Assembly: GCA_001600095.1 (NCBI GenBank) | Contig: BCIX01000001.1 | Coordinates: forward strand, 372,001-436,000 | Direction of reading: 5' to 3' | From: Bullera alba | Taxonomy: Eukaryota; Basidiomycota; Tremellomycetes; Tremellales; Bulleraceae | Length of the DNA stretch: 64,000 bases | Part shown: piece after piece, positions 11,008-24,000 of the stretch | How positions within the stretch are numbered: the stretch's first letter is position 1 | Layout: the number at the start of each line of letters is the position of its first letter | The notes under the pieces: generated by a model | Seen by the model: the letters and a program-made list of their open reading frames with translations, nothing else | The model's database searches: none | What the model was told of the DNA's origin: nothing | Program-made: the position numbers and the translations under genes

Positions 11008-12005
11008 GCGGCTGAAGGTGACTGATAGGTAGAAGCATCAGGCTAGGGGAGCTTGTGACGCCGGAGGATGCGAATGATCATGCAGGAGTTGCTGCACTCG
11101 TACCCTGGGTGAATCTGCGATTGATCTGCGACTGGATTTGGGCTCGAGCTTTCCGAGCAGCTCTGATCTGGATTCTGGAGATCTAGTTGCTGGCGGGCCG
11201 AGAATCCGACCGGTGGCGAAAGATCTTCAGGCACGGGACTGATCTCTGATTTCAAATTTGACCCGAGTGGATCATGTCTGATCACGTCCCCGTCCCACCT
11301 GAGAACCATCGTGCAGCATCGTGCTCTCCTTTACCTCGTATCTCTGCTGGAATCGCGACAGATGATCTGCGTGACAGCTGACATCTCCCCGCTCTCCGCT
11401 ACCCTGCTCTACCCTGTTGGTCTCGACCTCCCCGCGCGTCTCGCGATTCATACGCCGAGGCCCGCGTCCGACGGATTAATTGGACCTCGTCACTCTGCAG
11501 AGATTACGCGCGATTGCGTGCTCAAGACGCAATCCATCATTTTTTGGGAAGTGACTGACCGACCGTTCGGCTGGCTGACTCAGACCTCTGAAGCTCTGAA
11601 GCGCAGAATCGGCACGGCGTTAGCAGGCGTTAGCAGGGCGATGTGGTCATACATGCAAGCGGCCGAACCCAGGCCTACCCAGGCAGAGGTCCCATTATCA
11701 ATCACGAGAAAAGCGCAAAATGTAACTCTACTTATGTCGCCATCGTGAGCATCGACGCCTTCAATCCCATCGTCTTGGTCTTTTCTATCTTCAGTCATCT
11801 ACTCACTCGCCATCGCTCTCAAAATAGATCGTCCAAAGATCTTGGCAATCCGTTCACCACCACCTAGATCCACCAGACTTTGACCAGGTCGCGATCGTCA
11901 AAACCAGAAAAGTATAATACCATAGACGCATAGAACAGATCTCTTCCAACCACCATCCCAGGAACCTACCCCGTCTCTTATTCTCCGAAAGGACTCTTGG
12001 CAACC
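11008..12005. promoter_or_regulatory. Upstream region of the sulfate permease gene
   Basis: About 1 kb with no supported coding frame; a longer open frame at 11311-11748 has no family resemblance. It holds a perfect 10-bp tandem duplication GGCGTTAGCA at 11616-11635. The final 150 bp (CTATCTTCAGTCATC, then TCTCTTCCAACCACCATCCC) are pyrimidine-rich, as expected of a 5' leader. In fungi sulfate permease genes are controlled by sulfur-limitation bZIP factors, but I did not find a site I would assign. Confidence 0.4.
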
Positions 12006-14474
12006 ATGCCATCCTACGCCACCGTCAAGGCAAAGGTCCAGTCCTACCTGGGCGTGCCAGAGGACACCCCAGCTTCCGTCAACACCCTCGACTTCATTAG
12101 AAATCACGACAGCGATATCAAGACTGGCGTGAGTACATGGCACACAACTGCAGGTAGTTCTACTGGCTGACGTTCTCTAGGCCAAGACGTATGTCAAGAG
12201 TCTCTTTCCGTTCCTCCAATGGGTGCCACGGTATAACCTCACCTGGCTGGCGGGTGACTTGGTCGCCGGTATCACCGTCGGTATGGTCCTCGTCCCACAG
12301 TCTTTGTCATACGCCAAGCTAGCTCTTCTGCCCGCCGAGTACGGTTTGTACTCGTCATTTGCGAGTCACCCCAGCCTCAATGTGCTGTTACCACCGCTGA
12401 CACTGCGCAGATTGGAGTCCTTACGTATGCCTTCTTTGCCACTTCGAAAGATGTCTCTATCGGTCCCGTCGCCGTCATGTCGCTAGAGACTGGAAACATC
12501 GTCTCAAAAGTCCTCGAAAAGTACGGAGACCTGTACACCGCACCAGAAGTCGCCACTTGCCTCGCCTTCATCTGCGGTTTCATCGTGCTTGCTATTGGTC
12601 TCTTCCGAGTGGGATGGATTGTTGAGTTCAGTGAGTAGTAATGGATGGTGCGATGAGATGTCATGCTGACCAGTCTTCCAGTTCCCCAGCCCGCCGTTTC
12701 CGGTTTCATGACTGGTTCCGCTATCAACATTGCCGCCGGTCAATTCCCAGCCGTCTTTGGTGTTCAGAAACTATTCGACACCCGAGCGGCCACCTACAAG
12801 GTCATCATCAACACGCTCAAGCACCTTCCCGATGCCAAGCTGGATGCTGCCTTTGGTGTCTCCGCTCTCGCTCTGCTCTACGGTATCAAGTGGTTCCTCA
12901 CCTGGTTGCCCAAGAAGACTGGCAGATGGAGAAAGACTTGCTTCTTCCTCATGGCTTTGCGACACGCGTTCACCATCATCCTGTTCACCATCATCTCATG
13001 GAGGTTGAACTTGCACCACACCAAAAAGCCAAAGATATCTCTTGTCGGTACTGTGCCTTCCGGCTTGAAACACGTCGGTCAGCCTCGAATCACCACCCAG
13101 CTCCTCGGTGCTATTGGCCCTCACATTCCAGTCGCCACCATTATCCTGCTCCTCGAGCACATCTCCATCGCAAAGTCATTCGGACGATTGAACGGTTACA
13201 AGATCAACCCCAACCAGGAGCTCATTGCCATCGGAGTCAACAACACCTTGGGTACATTGTTCGGTGCTTACCCATCAACTGGATCTTTCTCTCGATCTGC
13301 CCTCAAGTCCAAGTCTGGTGTTCGAACTCCTGCCGCTGGTATCCCAACTGGTATCGTTGTCATCATCGCCTTGTACGCCGTCGCTCCGGCCTTCTACTGG
13401 ATTCCTAATGCTGCACTTTCAGCTCTGATCATCCACGCCGTGGCGGATCTGGTCGCTTCGCCAGCTCAGTCTTATGGTTTCTGGAGGGTCTCACCACTCG
13501 AGTACATCATCTTTGTCGGTGCTGTCCTTTGGTCCCTGTTCTACTCTATCGAGAGTGGTATCTACTGGTCTTTGGCCACCTCCGCCGCTCTTCTTCTCTT
13601 CCGAATCGCTCGACCCAAGGGCCACTTCCTTGGTCGAGTCAGGATCAGGCCCGAGAACCCAGAGTCTGGAGCTGTTCGAGATGTCTACGTTCCACTGGAA
13701 GGCAGCGACGGCGTCACCAACCGAGACATTCACGTCGAGCCCCCTCCACCAGGAGTCGTCGTCTACCGATTCGAAGAGTCGTTCCTGTACCCCAACGCGT
13801 CCTACATCAACGACAGGCTCGTCGAGTATGTCAAACTGCACACCAGACGAGGCAGGGACATGACCAATGTGTCGAAAGGTGACCGACCATGGAACGACCC
13901 CGGACCCAAAGGCGGAAACTCCAACTCTGCCGTCGCGGAAGCTGCTCAGGAAGCCAAGAAGCCTTTACTCCGAGCTGTCGTCATGGACTTCTCCGCTGTC
14001 GCCAACTTGGATACCACTGGTGTGCAGAACTTGGTCGACGCTAGGAAAGAGGTCGAGAAATGGGCCGATAAGCCTGTCGAGTTCCACTTTTCTGGTATCC
14101 TTTCGCCTTGGATTCGACGAGCTCTGATCGCCGCTGGTTTCGGTCAAGGTGCTGCTCGACACGGTACCGCCCTCGAAGTCGCACCCGTCGTTCCCCAAGA
14201 CGACTCTCTTAGCCCAGCAGACCGAGCTCGAGTCGAAGAGGAGAGATTGCAGCAAGCCAACAATGGCGAAGGCAGCTCTTCGGGCGAGAACAGTACCAGG
14301 ACGTCGAGTTATGAGGAAAAGCTGGACTCTTCCCGAAACAGTTTCGTCGCTGGCGAACTAGAAGGTGGACTAGGATCATCAGTCTCGCTACCGCTATTGG
14401 ATCGAGCCACGCCATTCTTCCACTTTGACCTCGCGGACGCGCTCAACGCTGTCCAGCACGGGAGCAGGTCGTGA
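12006..14474 (+). CDS. Sulfate permease (SulP/SLC26 family) with STAS domain
   Basis: This is a plasma-membrane sulfate:proton symporter of the SulP family, like yeast Sul1/Sul2. Exons 12006-12128, 12181-12360, 12411-12630 and 12682-14474 encode 771 residues. About residues 60-101 carry the SulP entry motif (GDLVAGITVGMVLVPQSLSY, then AEYGLYSSF). Next are YAFFATSKDVSIGPVAVMS and PQPAVSGFMTGSAINI. Multiple hydrophobic helices continue to about residue 480, including VAAILLLEH-like and TLGTLFGAYPSTGSFSRSAL motifs. A C-terminal STAS domain (about 525-700) contains VVYRFEESFLYPNASYI and VVMDFSAVANLDTTGVQNLV. The second intron must start at GC (GCGAGT, 12361) because the conserved SSF/IGVL join allows no GT donor. 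The Ser-rich tail may be phosphorylated. Sulfate specificity is inferred from family resemblance. Confidence 0.93.
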
Positions 14475-14915
14475 GGGGTCTAAGGGGTTTTTCGCGGAAC
14501 TTGGGATTGCTGCAGTACATATATGGCCGATCTGGCCTGGATCATGATAACGATGCATTGTATGAAGAACACTAGTGACCCGAAGCGATGTGCTGCGTGC
14601 GACTGGGATCCAGAGCTCCGCCTCGACAGGCGACAGCGCAGGCGATAGTACTATAGGCCGCCGCAGGCCGTCGGCCTTAATCCAGCTATTATTACTAGCT
14701 GTTGACCGGAGATAACTCTAATGTCCCTTGATTTCCCACGTGGATGCAGGCCGTGTGACCGCTCCATCGATGTCGTCATGCGTCCGTTTTAGCTGCAGCC
14801 AACATCTGACAGGTGACTGACTGCCTGGTGAGAAGGTATAACTACCAGTCACAAACTCTCTCCGTTGTCACCTTCATTCCTTTAGCCTTATTCTTCAACC
14901 AACAACAGCTCTACA
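14475..14915. promoter_or_regulatory. Intergenic region before the GST-like gene
   Basis: 441 bp holding the 3' end of the permease transcript and the promoter of the GST-like gene. A GC-rich self-complementary patch lies at about 14657-14676 (GGCCGCCGCAGGCCGTCGGCC region). The leader just before ATG 14916 is rich in CAACA and CTTCA words, typical of highly expressed fungal genes. Nothing else was recognised. Confidence 0.4.
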
Positions 14916-16203
14916 ATGTCCAGCGCGTCATCCACCAAGCCCAGTGAGTGAAGCGTCACCAACCTGAATCACATCGAAGCACGCTGATCCGCCAGAGCTC
15001 TACGAGTTCGCCGAGTCTTGCTGGGCCAACGTCCCCAAGCTCGCTGCCGAGGAGACCGGCTACAAAGATGGCGACATCGAATGGGTTGGCATTGTCCTCG
15101 CAGAGGTAAGCTAGCAGCTCTCCCTTGGTGACGCGAGAGCTGAGCTTGTGTAGGGCGCCAACTTTGACCCAGAGTACCTCAAGGTCAACCCCAACGGTAC
15201 CGTTCCAACCCTGATCGTTGATGGCAAGACGTACTCGGATTCCATCGTGAGTGCTCAGACAGCAGAGGTCTACTTGATCTGACGTTGGTCAGACCGCCAC
15301 CAGCCAACTCATCAAGATGGCTCCTCACCCACCTTCCACCTCTGCTCACACCAGCACGTCCATCATCGAGGAGGTGAGTGTTTATTCTGAGACTCGAGGG
15401 AGCGCGGGCTTGCGAGATCATGTGCTGACAAGTTCAGGTCCACCTCGACGCTCACGACCCCAACGCAATGCTGCTCTCGGCTCGAGACGACGAAGACCGA
15501 ACCGCTAAAATCAACGGCATTCCCAAGGGCTTCCTCGAGGGTAGACAGAAGGCGCTAGACAAGTGAGCAATTGAACCCTTACAGAAAGAGCACAATCACT
15601 CACACCTTCCTCGTCAGGTATGCTCCTGATGCCCCAGAGGAGTTCAAAGAGTTCTTGCAGAAGAAGCAGCAGGGAAACAAGCAATTCCTGGAGTTCTACA
15701 CCGGCGAGCCAGACGTACGTGATAAAAATAGAGCTCACCTGGCAGTATCGGGAAAGAACTGACCCTACCCAGGGAGCCACCAAGAAACAGCACTTTGAGG
15801 CCACGCAGAGCATGTGGAAGTCTGCCGGTGTCTTCATTCGAGGCCCCGTCACTCAGGCCATCTACAAGAGCGGCGGTCCTTTCATTGCAGGATCCAAACC
15901 ATCCGAGGCTGACTGTGAGTCAAGCATTACAGTGCTCACTGCATCCGTGCTGACGCTTGGACAGACCACGTCATCACCTGGTTTGCCCGAACCGTCACCA
16001 ACGCCGGTCTCGAGCCTGGATCTTCCAGCTCCACGGTCATCCCCAAGATCAAGGAGCTCACTGGCGGTCACGAGATTGACCCGGTCATCGGCAAATACTG
16101 GGAGTGAGTAAAAAGCTGGACGAAAATCGTTGTCGGAATAAGCTGAATCTTTCGCAGCGCTTGGGTCGCCCGAGACAGTTTCAAGAAGTTGAACCTCCAC
16201 TAA
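14916..16203 (+). CDS. Glutathione S-transferase-like protein
   Basis: A cytosolic GST-fold protein interrupted by at least seven small introns. The second exon begins at 14996 and gives KLYEFAESCWANVPKLAAEE, a thioredoxin-fold first strand and helix. This is followed by GANFDPEYLKVNPNGTVPTL, whose NPNGTVPTL is the cis-proline loop that binds glutathione in GSTs. DGKTYSDSI follows, where the usual E/D-S-x-x-I motif sits. The C-terminal part (KSAGVFIRGP, SKPSEADYHVITWFARTV, GKYWDAWVARDSFKKL) is all helical, as in GST C-terminal domains. The residue that normally activates glutathione (Tyr/Ser/Cys near the N-terminus) is unclear: a Cys and a Ser occur in ESCW. Substrate and class cannot be assigned. 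The promoter leader suggests strong expression. Confidence 0.75.
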
Positions 16204-16379
16204 GCGTGAAGCAGTCTGTACGGTAGGATTCGGTCAAGCATATGCATTATGAAAGAATGAAAGAGTGACTTCGGTACCGTGAGATCATTATAGTGGTATT
16301 ACCTTACAAAGTCGAGTCGAGTGACTTCCTCCGCTCAGTGCAGATTCTTCTATTCGTAACTGAATTGTCCATTATCCCG

Positions 16380-19300
16380 CTATCCCCTCCGACCCGAGTG
16401 GATAGGCACAAAATCACTAGGTGCGTACCCTGTCGTGGGCAGTGGCGGGGTGTCCATTGAGCTCCTCTGCGATCGATTCACCACAAATGAGCTTGACGAG
16501 GCGTTCCTGCTGTTGGTTGGTCTGACCGGTCCTAGCGATTGGGTCGAGGTGGTCGGACTTCCACCTTGTCTGCCCAGCACTCTGAAGGTGCGCGTGGGAG
16601 GCTTGTTATCTTCACCTGTGCTGAGGGGTACCGTCCCCGTGCTCTTCAACGCTGTCATGGGATACGTTCCAGCCGACAGTGTCGATTTCGCCCCCGATGC
16701 CGTGTGCGAGAATCCCGCGCCGGGCTTCGGTGAGGGTTCCGGCGTGGCAATGAGGGACGAATGGCCTGATTGCGAGTGTGAATTGGCAGACGAGGATGAT
16801 CCGGGGATAAGTGCCGTTGGGGCAGGTACGGAGATTGGAGCCAGAGTTGGCGATGGAGTCTGCCTTCCCATTCTCTTTACTTTGAAACTCCTACTCCCCT
16901 CGTCAGGAGTCTGACTCGTTGCAGGCGATTCGACCGGCATGGGCTGGATAATAGGGTTGCCTCTTGTCCCCTTGATATCGGTCCCGGTGAGGGTGGTGGA
17001 ATCCGCCTTCTTCCTATTAACGACAAAGCCGCGTCCGGCAGTTGGCGAAACTGGCGCGTCGACTCCGGCAAACAAGCTTCCACTTTGAGCAGCTAGAGCA
17101 GCCTTTCTCGCCTTGTTCTCATTCCTGGCTCTTTCCTCCACGTCGTTCAGACTCTTCTTCCGTTTCAAGCCCAACAATCCGCGTATACCACCGGCACGTT
17201 CGTCTTCGAGCAACGGGCTGGGCACTGGCTCGAATGGTTTCGGAGGGCGGTGTGGTCGTGAGCCAGCTTTTCGCTTTCGCGAAGGTCCAGGCTCGTCGTC
17301 CGTCTCGTCGGTGTAGTCGTCCTCGACTGGGCTCGAGGCTGAGTCGTTGTTGTGTTTGGCAAACCAGGTCGAGGGTTTAGAGCGACGTTTGCCCTTTTTG
17401 CCCTTGACAGCTTCGGCCGCAGAACTGCTGTTGAGGCTGTCCGGCGACGCGTCGTCCTTCAAGTTGTTCAACGATCGTCGTTTGGGAATGGCCAAAGCGG
17501 GCGGTCTCAACCCTTGATTGTTGGGCCGAGGACCAGTATGTCCGGGCGGATATAGGGTTGGCACCGTGGCGGGAGGAGAGCTATCGGTGTAAATGATTGG
17601 TGGGCTCTCTCCTTCGATGATCCCGTGGGAGGACTGCTGGCGATTGTGGACCGGCTTGGTGGCAGGAGCGACTCGTGTCCCGGGTGGAGGCGACAATGAC
17701 CGACCGGCAACTTCGTCGTTCATCTCGTACGGGTTCTTGTACTCTGCTCTACCGCCTCGAATGACAGAGAAGGATCTAGAGGGGCCAGCTTCTGCCGAGG
17801 GGGATTGTGCCGAAGGGACATATAGACCTGGTGCAGCGTACGCCTTCGACCCCGAGGGCGCTTTCCACGCATCCATTATGTGTCCGCTATGCGAGGGTTC
17901 GTCGGATCGCGAATCAGAGCTGTGTCGCTCGAGCGGAGCTGGACCCAAGGGCGGTTGGTTGTATCCGGCGAAATAGCCGTCAGACTGGTTGGTGACTCCG
18001 TGCTCGTTGACCTGGTAGGCGGAATAGGGGGTAAGGTGTGGCGTGGTGGATTGCGAGATTGGCTGTCGTTGAACTCCTTGGGAATGCCTATCGAGCATCA
18101 TTTGCGTGGTCAAAGACCCAACGGCAGAGACGTTGCGTTGCAATTGCCTAGAGCCTCGCTTTCTTCGTTTCCTCTGCGCCGCTTTACCGCCTCGGACACC
18201 GTTCAGGCAGTCGAGGTCCATGATGGCAGCGAAGATGCCGCCGTCGAGCGGACTAGTCGACTCGTCAAAGTGAGCGCCGCCAAAGAGCCGGATCAAGCCC
18301 TCGATGATCTTTGTCAAGAGCATGAAGAGGAAGAAGACGAATGCGATAGCTTGTAGGAGGAGTACGGCGTATGCAATCCATGCGTTGGTCGAATGGACCA
18401 TTCCAAGCTGTAATGTCAGCTCAAGTATGAATTGTGTCACGTACCTGTGGTGCAAGCAGCATCACTAGGACAGCAGAGCATACCCTGATCATACCCAAGA
18501 ATGCCCCTGGAGCTCCCATGCCTGCTCCATCACCCCAGGGATACCAAACCGCGAGCACGATCAACATTGTCAACTCGACAAGGATCAGAATCACCGCCTG
18601 CGCCAATCCGTTCTTCTGTCCAGCTCCGACGACTATCCCCGTGATCAAACTCGCTGCCAGGGGGAAGACCCGGTACATTTGTTTTTGCACCACGTAGACG
18701 TTGTACATCGGTCCCAAGCTGAGTAGTGTCCTGGTCGCGTCGTACAGTTTTCCACTCGGCGTCTTGTTGACTTTGAACAGCACACCCGCGGGGATGAGGA
18801 CCGAAATGAAGACAAAGGCAAGAGCGGCAAACACGCGCGAGACGATCGTGGCGGAGGACAGGGTGAGTTGATAGATGGAAAAGGTGGTGATGGGGAGGTG
18901 AAACATGAGGATTAGGCGGAGTAGGTTTCCGTACAGAGCCGCAGCATGAAAGGCTCCTGCTTCGCCTTTGGGACGGAATCGCAACCAGGTCTTTCGAGTT
19001 TTGGAAACTGCTCGTCCTGATGCCATTCCGGCGTTCAGAGACGCTTGAGTTGGGAGCGTGCCGGGTCCATTGGAGGGTCCTGCACCCCAACTGTGTCGCT
19101 TGGGTTCATAGGCGTCTTTCATGCCCAGGCTCGCTTGAGAACTGCCATACAGCATGCTCGATCGCTGCGAGACTGCTGCCGGTCTCTTGCTGACTGGCGG
19201 GGAGACGTACTCCATGATACCGTGCACTGTCCAGAGGAAGAGTGAGAGGATGATGACGGCGAGAGTGATGAGTAGGAACACCACGAGGCAAGTACCAAAG

Positions 19301-20595
19301 AGGTCTTGCTTGCGCAGACCCACTGCCCTGGCAAATGACTCCATACCGTCTGAAGCGCCATGCAGGTCGATCAACGGGTTGAAAGCATTTTGGTTGAGGT
19401 ACAAAGGGTAGTAGGGGTCGTTGATCATGTTGCTGAACTGAGCAGGTGCAGTGTAATTGTTTGGATAATCGGAAACCCGCTTGGATGTAGGATCGGATCC
19501 TTGGATCAGAGTGACATTCCAGACCAGGTCAGACCAGGCACCCTTGGCTAAGATGGGATAGGTGAATGTCGGCCAGCTTACGGCGATCATGCCTAGCATC
19601 GTGCAGAATTGGATATGCTGGATGATGTCGCGGAGACCAGGTGTGACTAATATAATTAGCTCTTGGTCCGTGCGATGAAGCATTCACTCACCGAATCGCA
19701 AGAGGCCACCGCTGACACTAAGCCTTTCTCCACTCAATCCACTGACTATCATGGTACCCCACTTTCTCATCCTCGCTTCTCGTTTTGCCCCTGGCGCGAT
19801 GTTCGCCCTTGAACCATGGATACCCTCCTTGGTACCATACTCGGCAACCCCACTGCCGACGACCCATCCTGCAGCAAATCTCGCTGCCCAGGTGGTGATC
19901 CAGAACCCAATCGCCAGAGTGACCGGCAGCCAGAGGAACAGTCTATAATACCATCCGTCATCTTTATAAGGCGTAAACTCGAGGTCGTAACAGGCCAGAG
20001 TCCGTGCTTCCAGCGATGTATCGACAATGCGGACCCGTGTGCGAAGTGTCGTTAGAGCGTAAGATCGATACAGCGGGATCGAGAGGTTGAGCGCAAAGTC
20101 CCCCGGCTGCAATGGGCAGTATGTCGTATTGAAGGGGTAGTACGGGTATGGCAATTCGGAAGGGAAGATCGAGTTGCACAACCACGTCGTTGACGAATAG
20201 ACGGATAGGTGTGCGGTAGTGGTATCTGAGAACAAGGTGGCTGCAGACATATAAGCACATCTCCCACCATGTCAAGCTTGTTGCTCACCTAGTTTATTCG
20301 TCTCGTTGTCATACCCAGCGATCTCCTGTCCCACCAATCCCACGAGGTCCACACGAAGGACATCATTGCCGCCGCCTATCAACCCCTGCCTGCTGGCTTC
20401 TTCGCCATTGACGATATTCGCATAAGCTGAAGTGACATTGAGGCGAACTTCAGTGCTGGCGGCGTCGTAAGAGCCAATACACGAACTGAGGGTCGGCTGG
20501 AGAGGTGTACCAAGAGCTTGTAGCGAGATCAGGCCGACAAGGCAGACGAGTTGGACCGGGAAGGAGGCATACCTCGACCCACGGCCAAAGCGCAT
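16380..20595 (-). CDS. TRP-like/Flc-family membrane protein with ML-like domain and long cytoplasmic tail
   Basis: A multi-pass membrane protein of the fungal TRP-like/Flc (Pkd2-like) family. Members have been linked to calcium homeostasis, FAD transport and cell wall integrity. Four long exons give about 1,370 residues. A signal peptide (FPVQLVCLVGLISLQALG) is followed by a lumenal ML-like domain of about 200 residues with Cys and N-glycosylation sites (SSCIGSYDAAS, FNTTYCPLQPGDFALNLS). Then come several hydrophobic segments: LWLPVTLAIGFWITTW, TCLVVFLLITLAVIILSLFL, RVFAALAFVFISVLIPAGVL, VILILVELTMLIVLAVWYPW and WIAYAVLLLQAIAFVFFLF. After the last helix a basic run (AAQRKRRKRGSRQLQR) begins a Ser/Pro-rich tail of about 600 residues. 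The two halves are joined over an intron whose donor lies near 18445. It converges on the GST-like gene. Confidence 0.82.
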
Positions 20596-21084
20596 GTTGG
20601 GTGAGAGGTCGATGGAGAGCCGGTCAAATTCTGGAGTTGGGAACGGTGCCCCCTGCAGGCATTCTAGCTGATGACTCTCGGGGCTCGCTATGTGGAAACC
20701 ACGAGTTGCGGTGCAGTATCGAGAGTGTGAAAGCTACTTTGTCCAACGAACGATTTGCCGTCCAAAATTAGGTGTCGGGTTTTGAGGCGCAATTTACGCA
20801 TGACGTTGGCAGAGGCGTTCCATTGCCGCAACCTTCCCGCATCACCTCGAAGCAAGCAGGTGGTCTGTACACTCTTACCCTCTCTACCCAATGCAGTGAG
20901 CTAGGTCTACTGGATACATGTCTGCTGTGTATGGATGTATAATCGTGAAACGGTTCGAGCGTTGGGCTAGACTATAGGATTATCGATGCAACTCGAACTG
21001 GTGGGAGGTGTCAAGACGAAACAAGATGAAGGTGTGTATGTGCAAACAGCTACATGTTACATTGTGGGGATGATCCGAGGCGCT
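20596..21084. promoter_or_regulatory. Promoter of the TRP-like gene and 3' end of the kinase gene
   Basis: 489 bp between two minus-strand genes. It should contain the TRP-like gene promoter on the right-hand side of its ATG (20595) and the kinase 3' UTR. I see no coding frame with support and no notable repeat. Confidence 0.4.
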
Positions 21085-24000
21085 CTAATGCGCCGTCGTC
21101 TGCATCTGCGAGAGTGGACTTGCAGCGACCGTCTTCTTGCCTCGTCGTCCAAGTAGCGTGGCGTTGTTGAGATCCAAGTCGAAGCCGGATGGCTTGTTGC
21201 TCTTGTCCCTGCCTCGATCACGCTGACCAGCTCGACCGTCATATAGGACAGCTTCAGCCTCACGTCGGTTGGCTCCACCTCTGCCAGCGTAATGTGTGAC
21301 TGGCTGCTCCTTGATACCGGCCTTGGCGTTGGCGGCAGCTCGATTTTGGTGCTCCTGGATCTGTCGGGCGACAGCTTCTCCGTGTTTGCGCCTGGCCTCT
21401 TCTAGGACCGCCTCGTCTCCATCCTCCTCCTCTTCATTGAGACCCTGCAGGAACCCTCTCGTACCGGCTCCCCCAGGACCATTGTATGCTCGTCTTCGAG
21501 CACCCTCTTCCTCCATTCGGTGTACGGCGTAAGTGACGTCAAAGGCCTCTTTGAGTGCACCAACACCTGGCGATCGGCCTTCTCGGTTGCCGGCACGTAT
21601 CGAGGCGAGTAGTGGCGAGTCAAGTGGCGCATTGTTGTTGATACCAGCGGGCATCTTTGGCTGAGCCTGAGGCACCGATGGAGCCTCCTTGATCCAGGGG
21701 TGAGCGAGGAACTCGTCGATAGTGTACCGCTGCGATGGGTCGACGCAGAGCAGGTGGGTGATGAGGTCCTTGGCAGAGTGCGAAATGTCGTCCCACCATG
21801 GACTCAGGAAGGTGTAGTACCCTCGAGCGACCTTTTCAGTCAAGACATTGATACTCTCATCGTAGAAAGCTGGAGTCAGCAATGGCCAATTGGTAATTAC
21901 TCACGAGGGAAGCCACAGAGCAGTGTGTAGAGAACACAGCCGAGGGCCCACATGTCCACACTCTTGCTGTACCTCTCGTCTTTGACAATCTCAGGAGCGG
22001 TGTAGCCGACAGTTCCACATGGTGTCATAGTCTGCTCGTCCCAGACAATCTTACTCAGACCGAAGTCGGCAATCTTGACTCGACCGATACCACCACCACC
22101 AACGCCGAGCTTGAATTCGCCCTCGTCCTCCTTCTCCTCGTCGTAGGGTCGGTTGACGGGCTGTTTGGAGGGGATGATGGGGATCCGCTCGAAAAGCAGG
22201 TTTTCAGGTTTGATATCTCGGTGGACGACACCTCGCTCTTCGTGCAAGTATCGAATTCCCTCGGCAACTTGCAGGATGACATGTCGAGAAAGGTTTTCGG
22301 AAAAGTAGGTGAGTTTGACAATTTGGTGGAACAGCTCGCCGCCTTGCATCACTGGAGGAGTCAGAAGGCGTCTCAATATGAGTAACTCACGTTCCAAGAT
22401 CAAGAAGTAGTGTTCGTCGCTTTCGAAGAAGCTCAGTAGCTTGACGATGCCAGGGTGGTCGATACCACGCATAATCTGGACCTCTTTGAGAATGTTGGCG
22501 CGCTATGAGCAAGTCAGCATGTGAAGCAAAACGATAAATCCGACGCCCGGGAATGCACAACACGCGCTTCCCAGCCTGCCTGAGCGCCAGAGGGGAAAGC
22601 CTGTCCGGCGCGAAGCACGAGGGCCTGCTTTCGCTTGGGGAGGTGGGGTGGGAGTAATTTGCTATCACCAACCTCTGTGACTCTAGGCCTCTTCTTGAAC
22701 TTCTCGTTGAGGTGTTTGTTGCCGTTCTAGCATTGAGTTAGTCGATACGCCCTTACCTCGTTGTCGACAAATGTGGGGTAAATGTGATGAAGGAAACAAG
22801 GGGTACAAAGGTAGCCTCCGCCTTGATCCCGGCGTGGCCAGCGCACGGGAGACGGAGGATGCCTGGAATAGTATATACAGAGGGAGGAAAGCGCTTCCTC
22901 ACCTGGGACGAGTTGAGTTCGTACTTTCGAACGACTTTGACGGCGACCTTTCGGCCAGTCTTCTTCTCCAAAGCTTTGTAGACGTTGGAGAAAGCGCCGT
23001 CACCCATCTTCTCGAGGAGCCGATAGTCTTCCAGACCCTAAGCGGTGTCAGCGGGGAAGATCGAAACACACGATGGTCTCACCTCGTAGACAGGCATCTT
23101 CTCAGTCTGCGCACGCTCCTCTGCGACTATCCTCTCTGCCTCTTCTCGATAGTTTGGTGACGTCATTGGTGCTTTACCATTGCCTGCGGGATGATTATTA
23201 TCGACTCCAATACTGAGCAACAAATGACTTACCCTGGTTGGCAGAGAGTCCCTGGGCAGGCATGGTGTTGTCGTAGTACGCCTGCTGTTGTGGAGGCTGA
23301 TATTGTTGCTGAGGCGGCTGAGTTTGTTGCGGAGCAGCGGGTTGAGCCTTTGAGCTCTTGGACGATGACTGGGTCTGGTTCTGGTTCTGGTTCTGGTTTT
23401 GGTTCTGGTTGGACGACTGTTGGGCGTGCTTGCCGTGTCGTAGAATCTCTATTGGGGGGTTCCGATGATCGTAGGCGCAACGAGGTGAGGGCAAAGAAAC
23501 AGGGTAGGAATGGTTAGGGATATCGTTTACATGTCGAGGGATGTCGAGTGGTTTGGTACGCCGAGTAGGGAAATTGGGTGCAGTCAGCTCAGAGTCTCCC
23601 GGAGGCGAGGATGGCGGGGTGTATACGGGGGAGAGAGGAACCGAGGGGCTCGGGACAAATGTGCGCGAGGGAGATGACGACAGTGATGGTGGCGGAACCT
23701 TCAGAGGGGAGACATAGGGCATGTTCACGAGCAAAAGACCATGGCAGTGGCACGAGTGAAAGAGAATGGGCAGAGTTGAGTGAGATGGGATCATAAGAGG
23801 GAGGATTTGTAAACAAAGGGCAGACCTCCTTTCGGGGATGGTCGACGCTTTGACCGACCGGACGATCAAAACTGTCGTCATCGCCCCGGGGCCGCTCCGT
23901 AATTCATTGAAGTCAAGCTACTCACGTTTGAAACTTGACAACATCTGGCCTTGTAGATTGGCTGATTCGAGCTTCTTCAAAGCCTCTTGGTAATCACGGT

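Noticed and set aside
11311..11748. Open frame of 145 codons upstream of the sulfate permease
   Set aside because: No family features, Arg/Ser-rich composition typical of random GC-rich frames, and its position overlaps the expected promoter.
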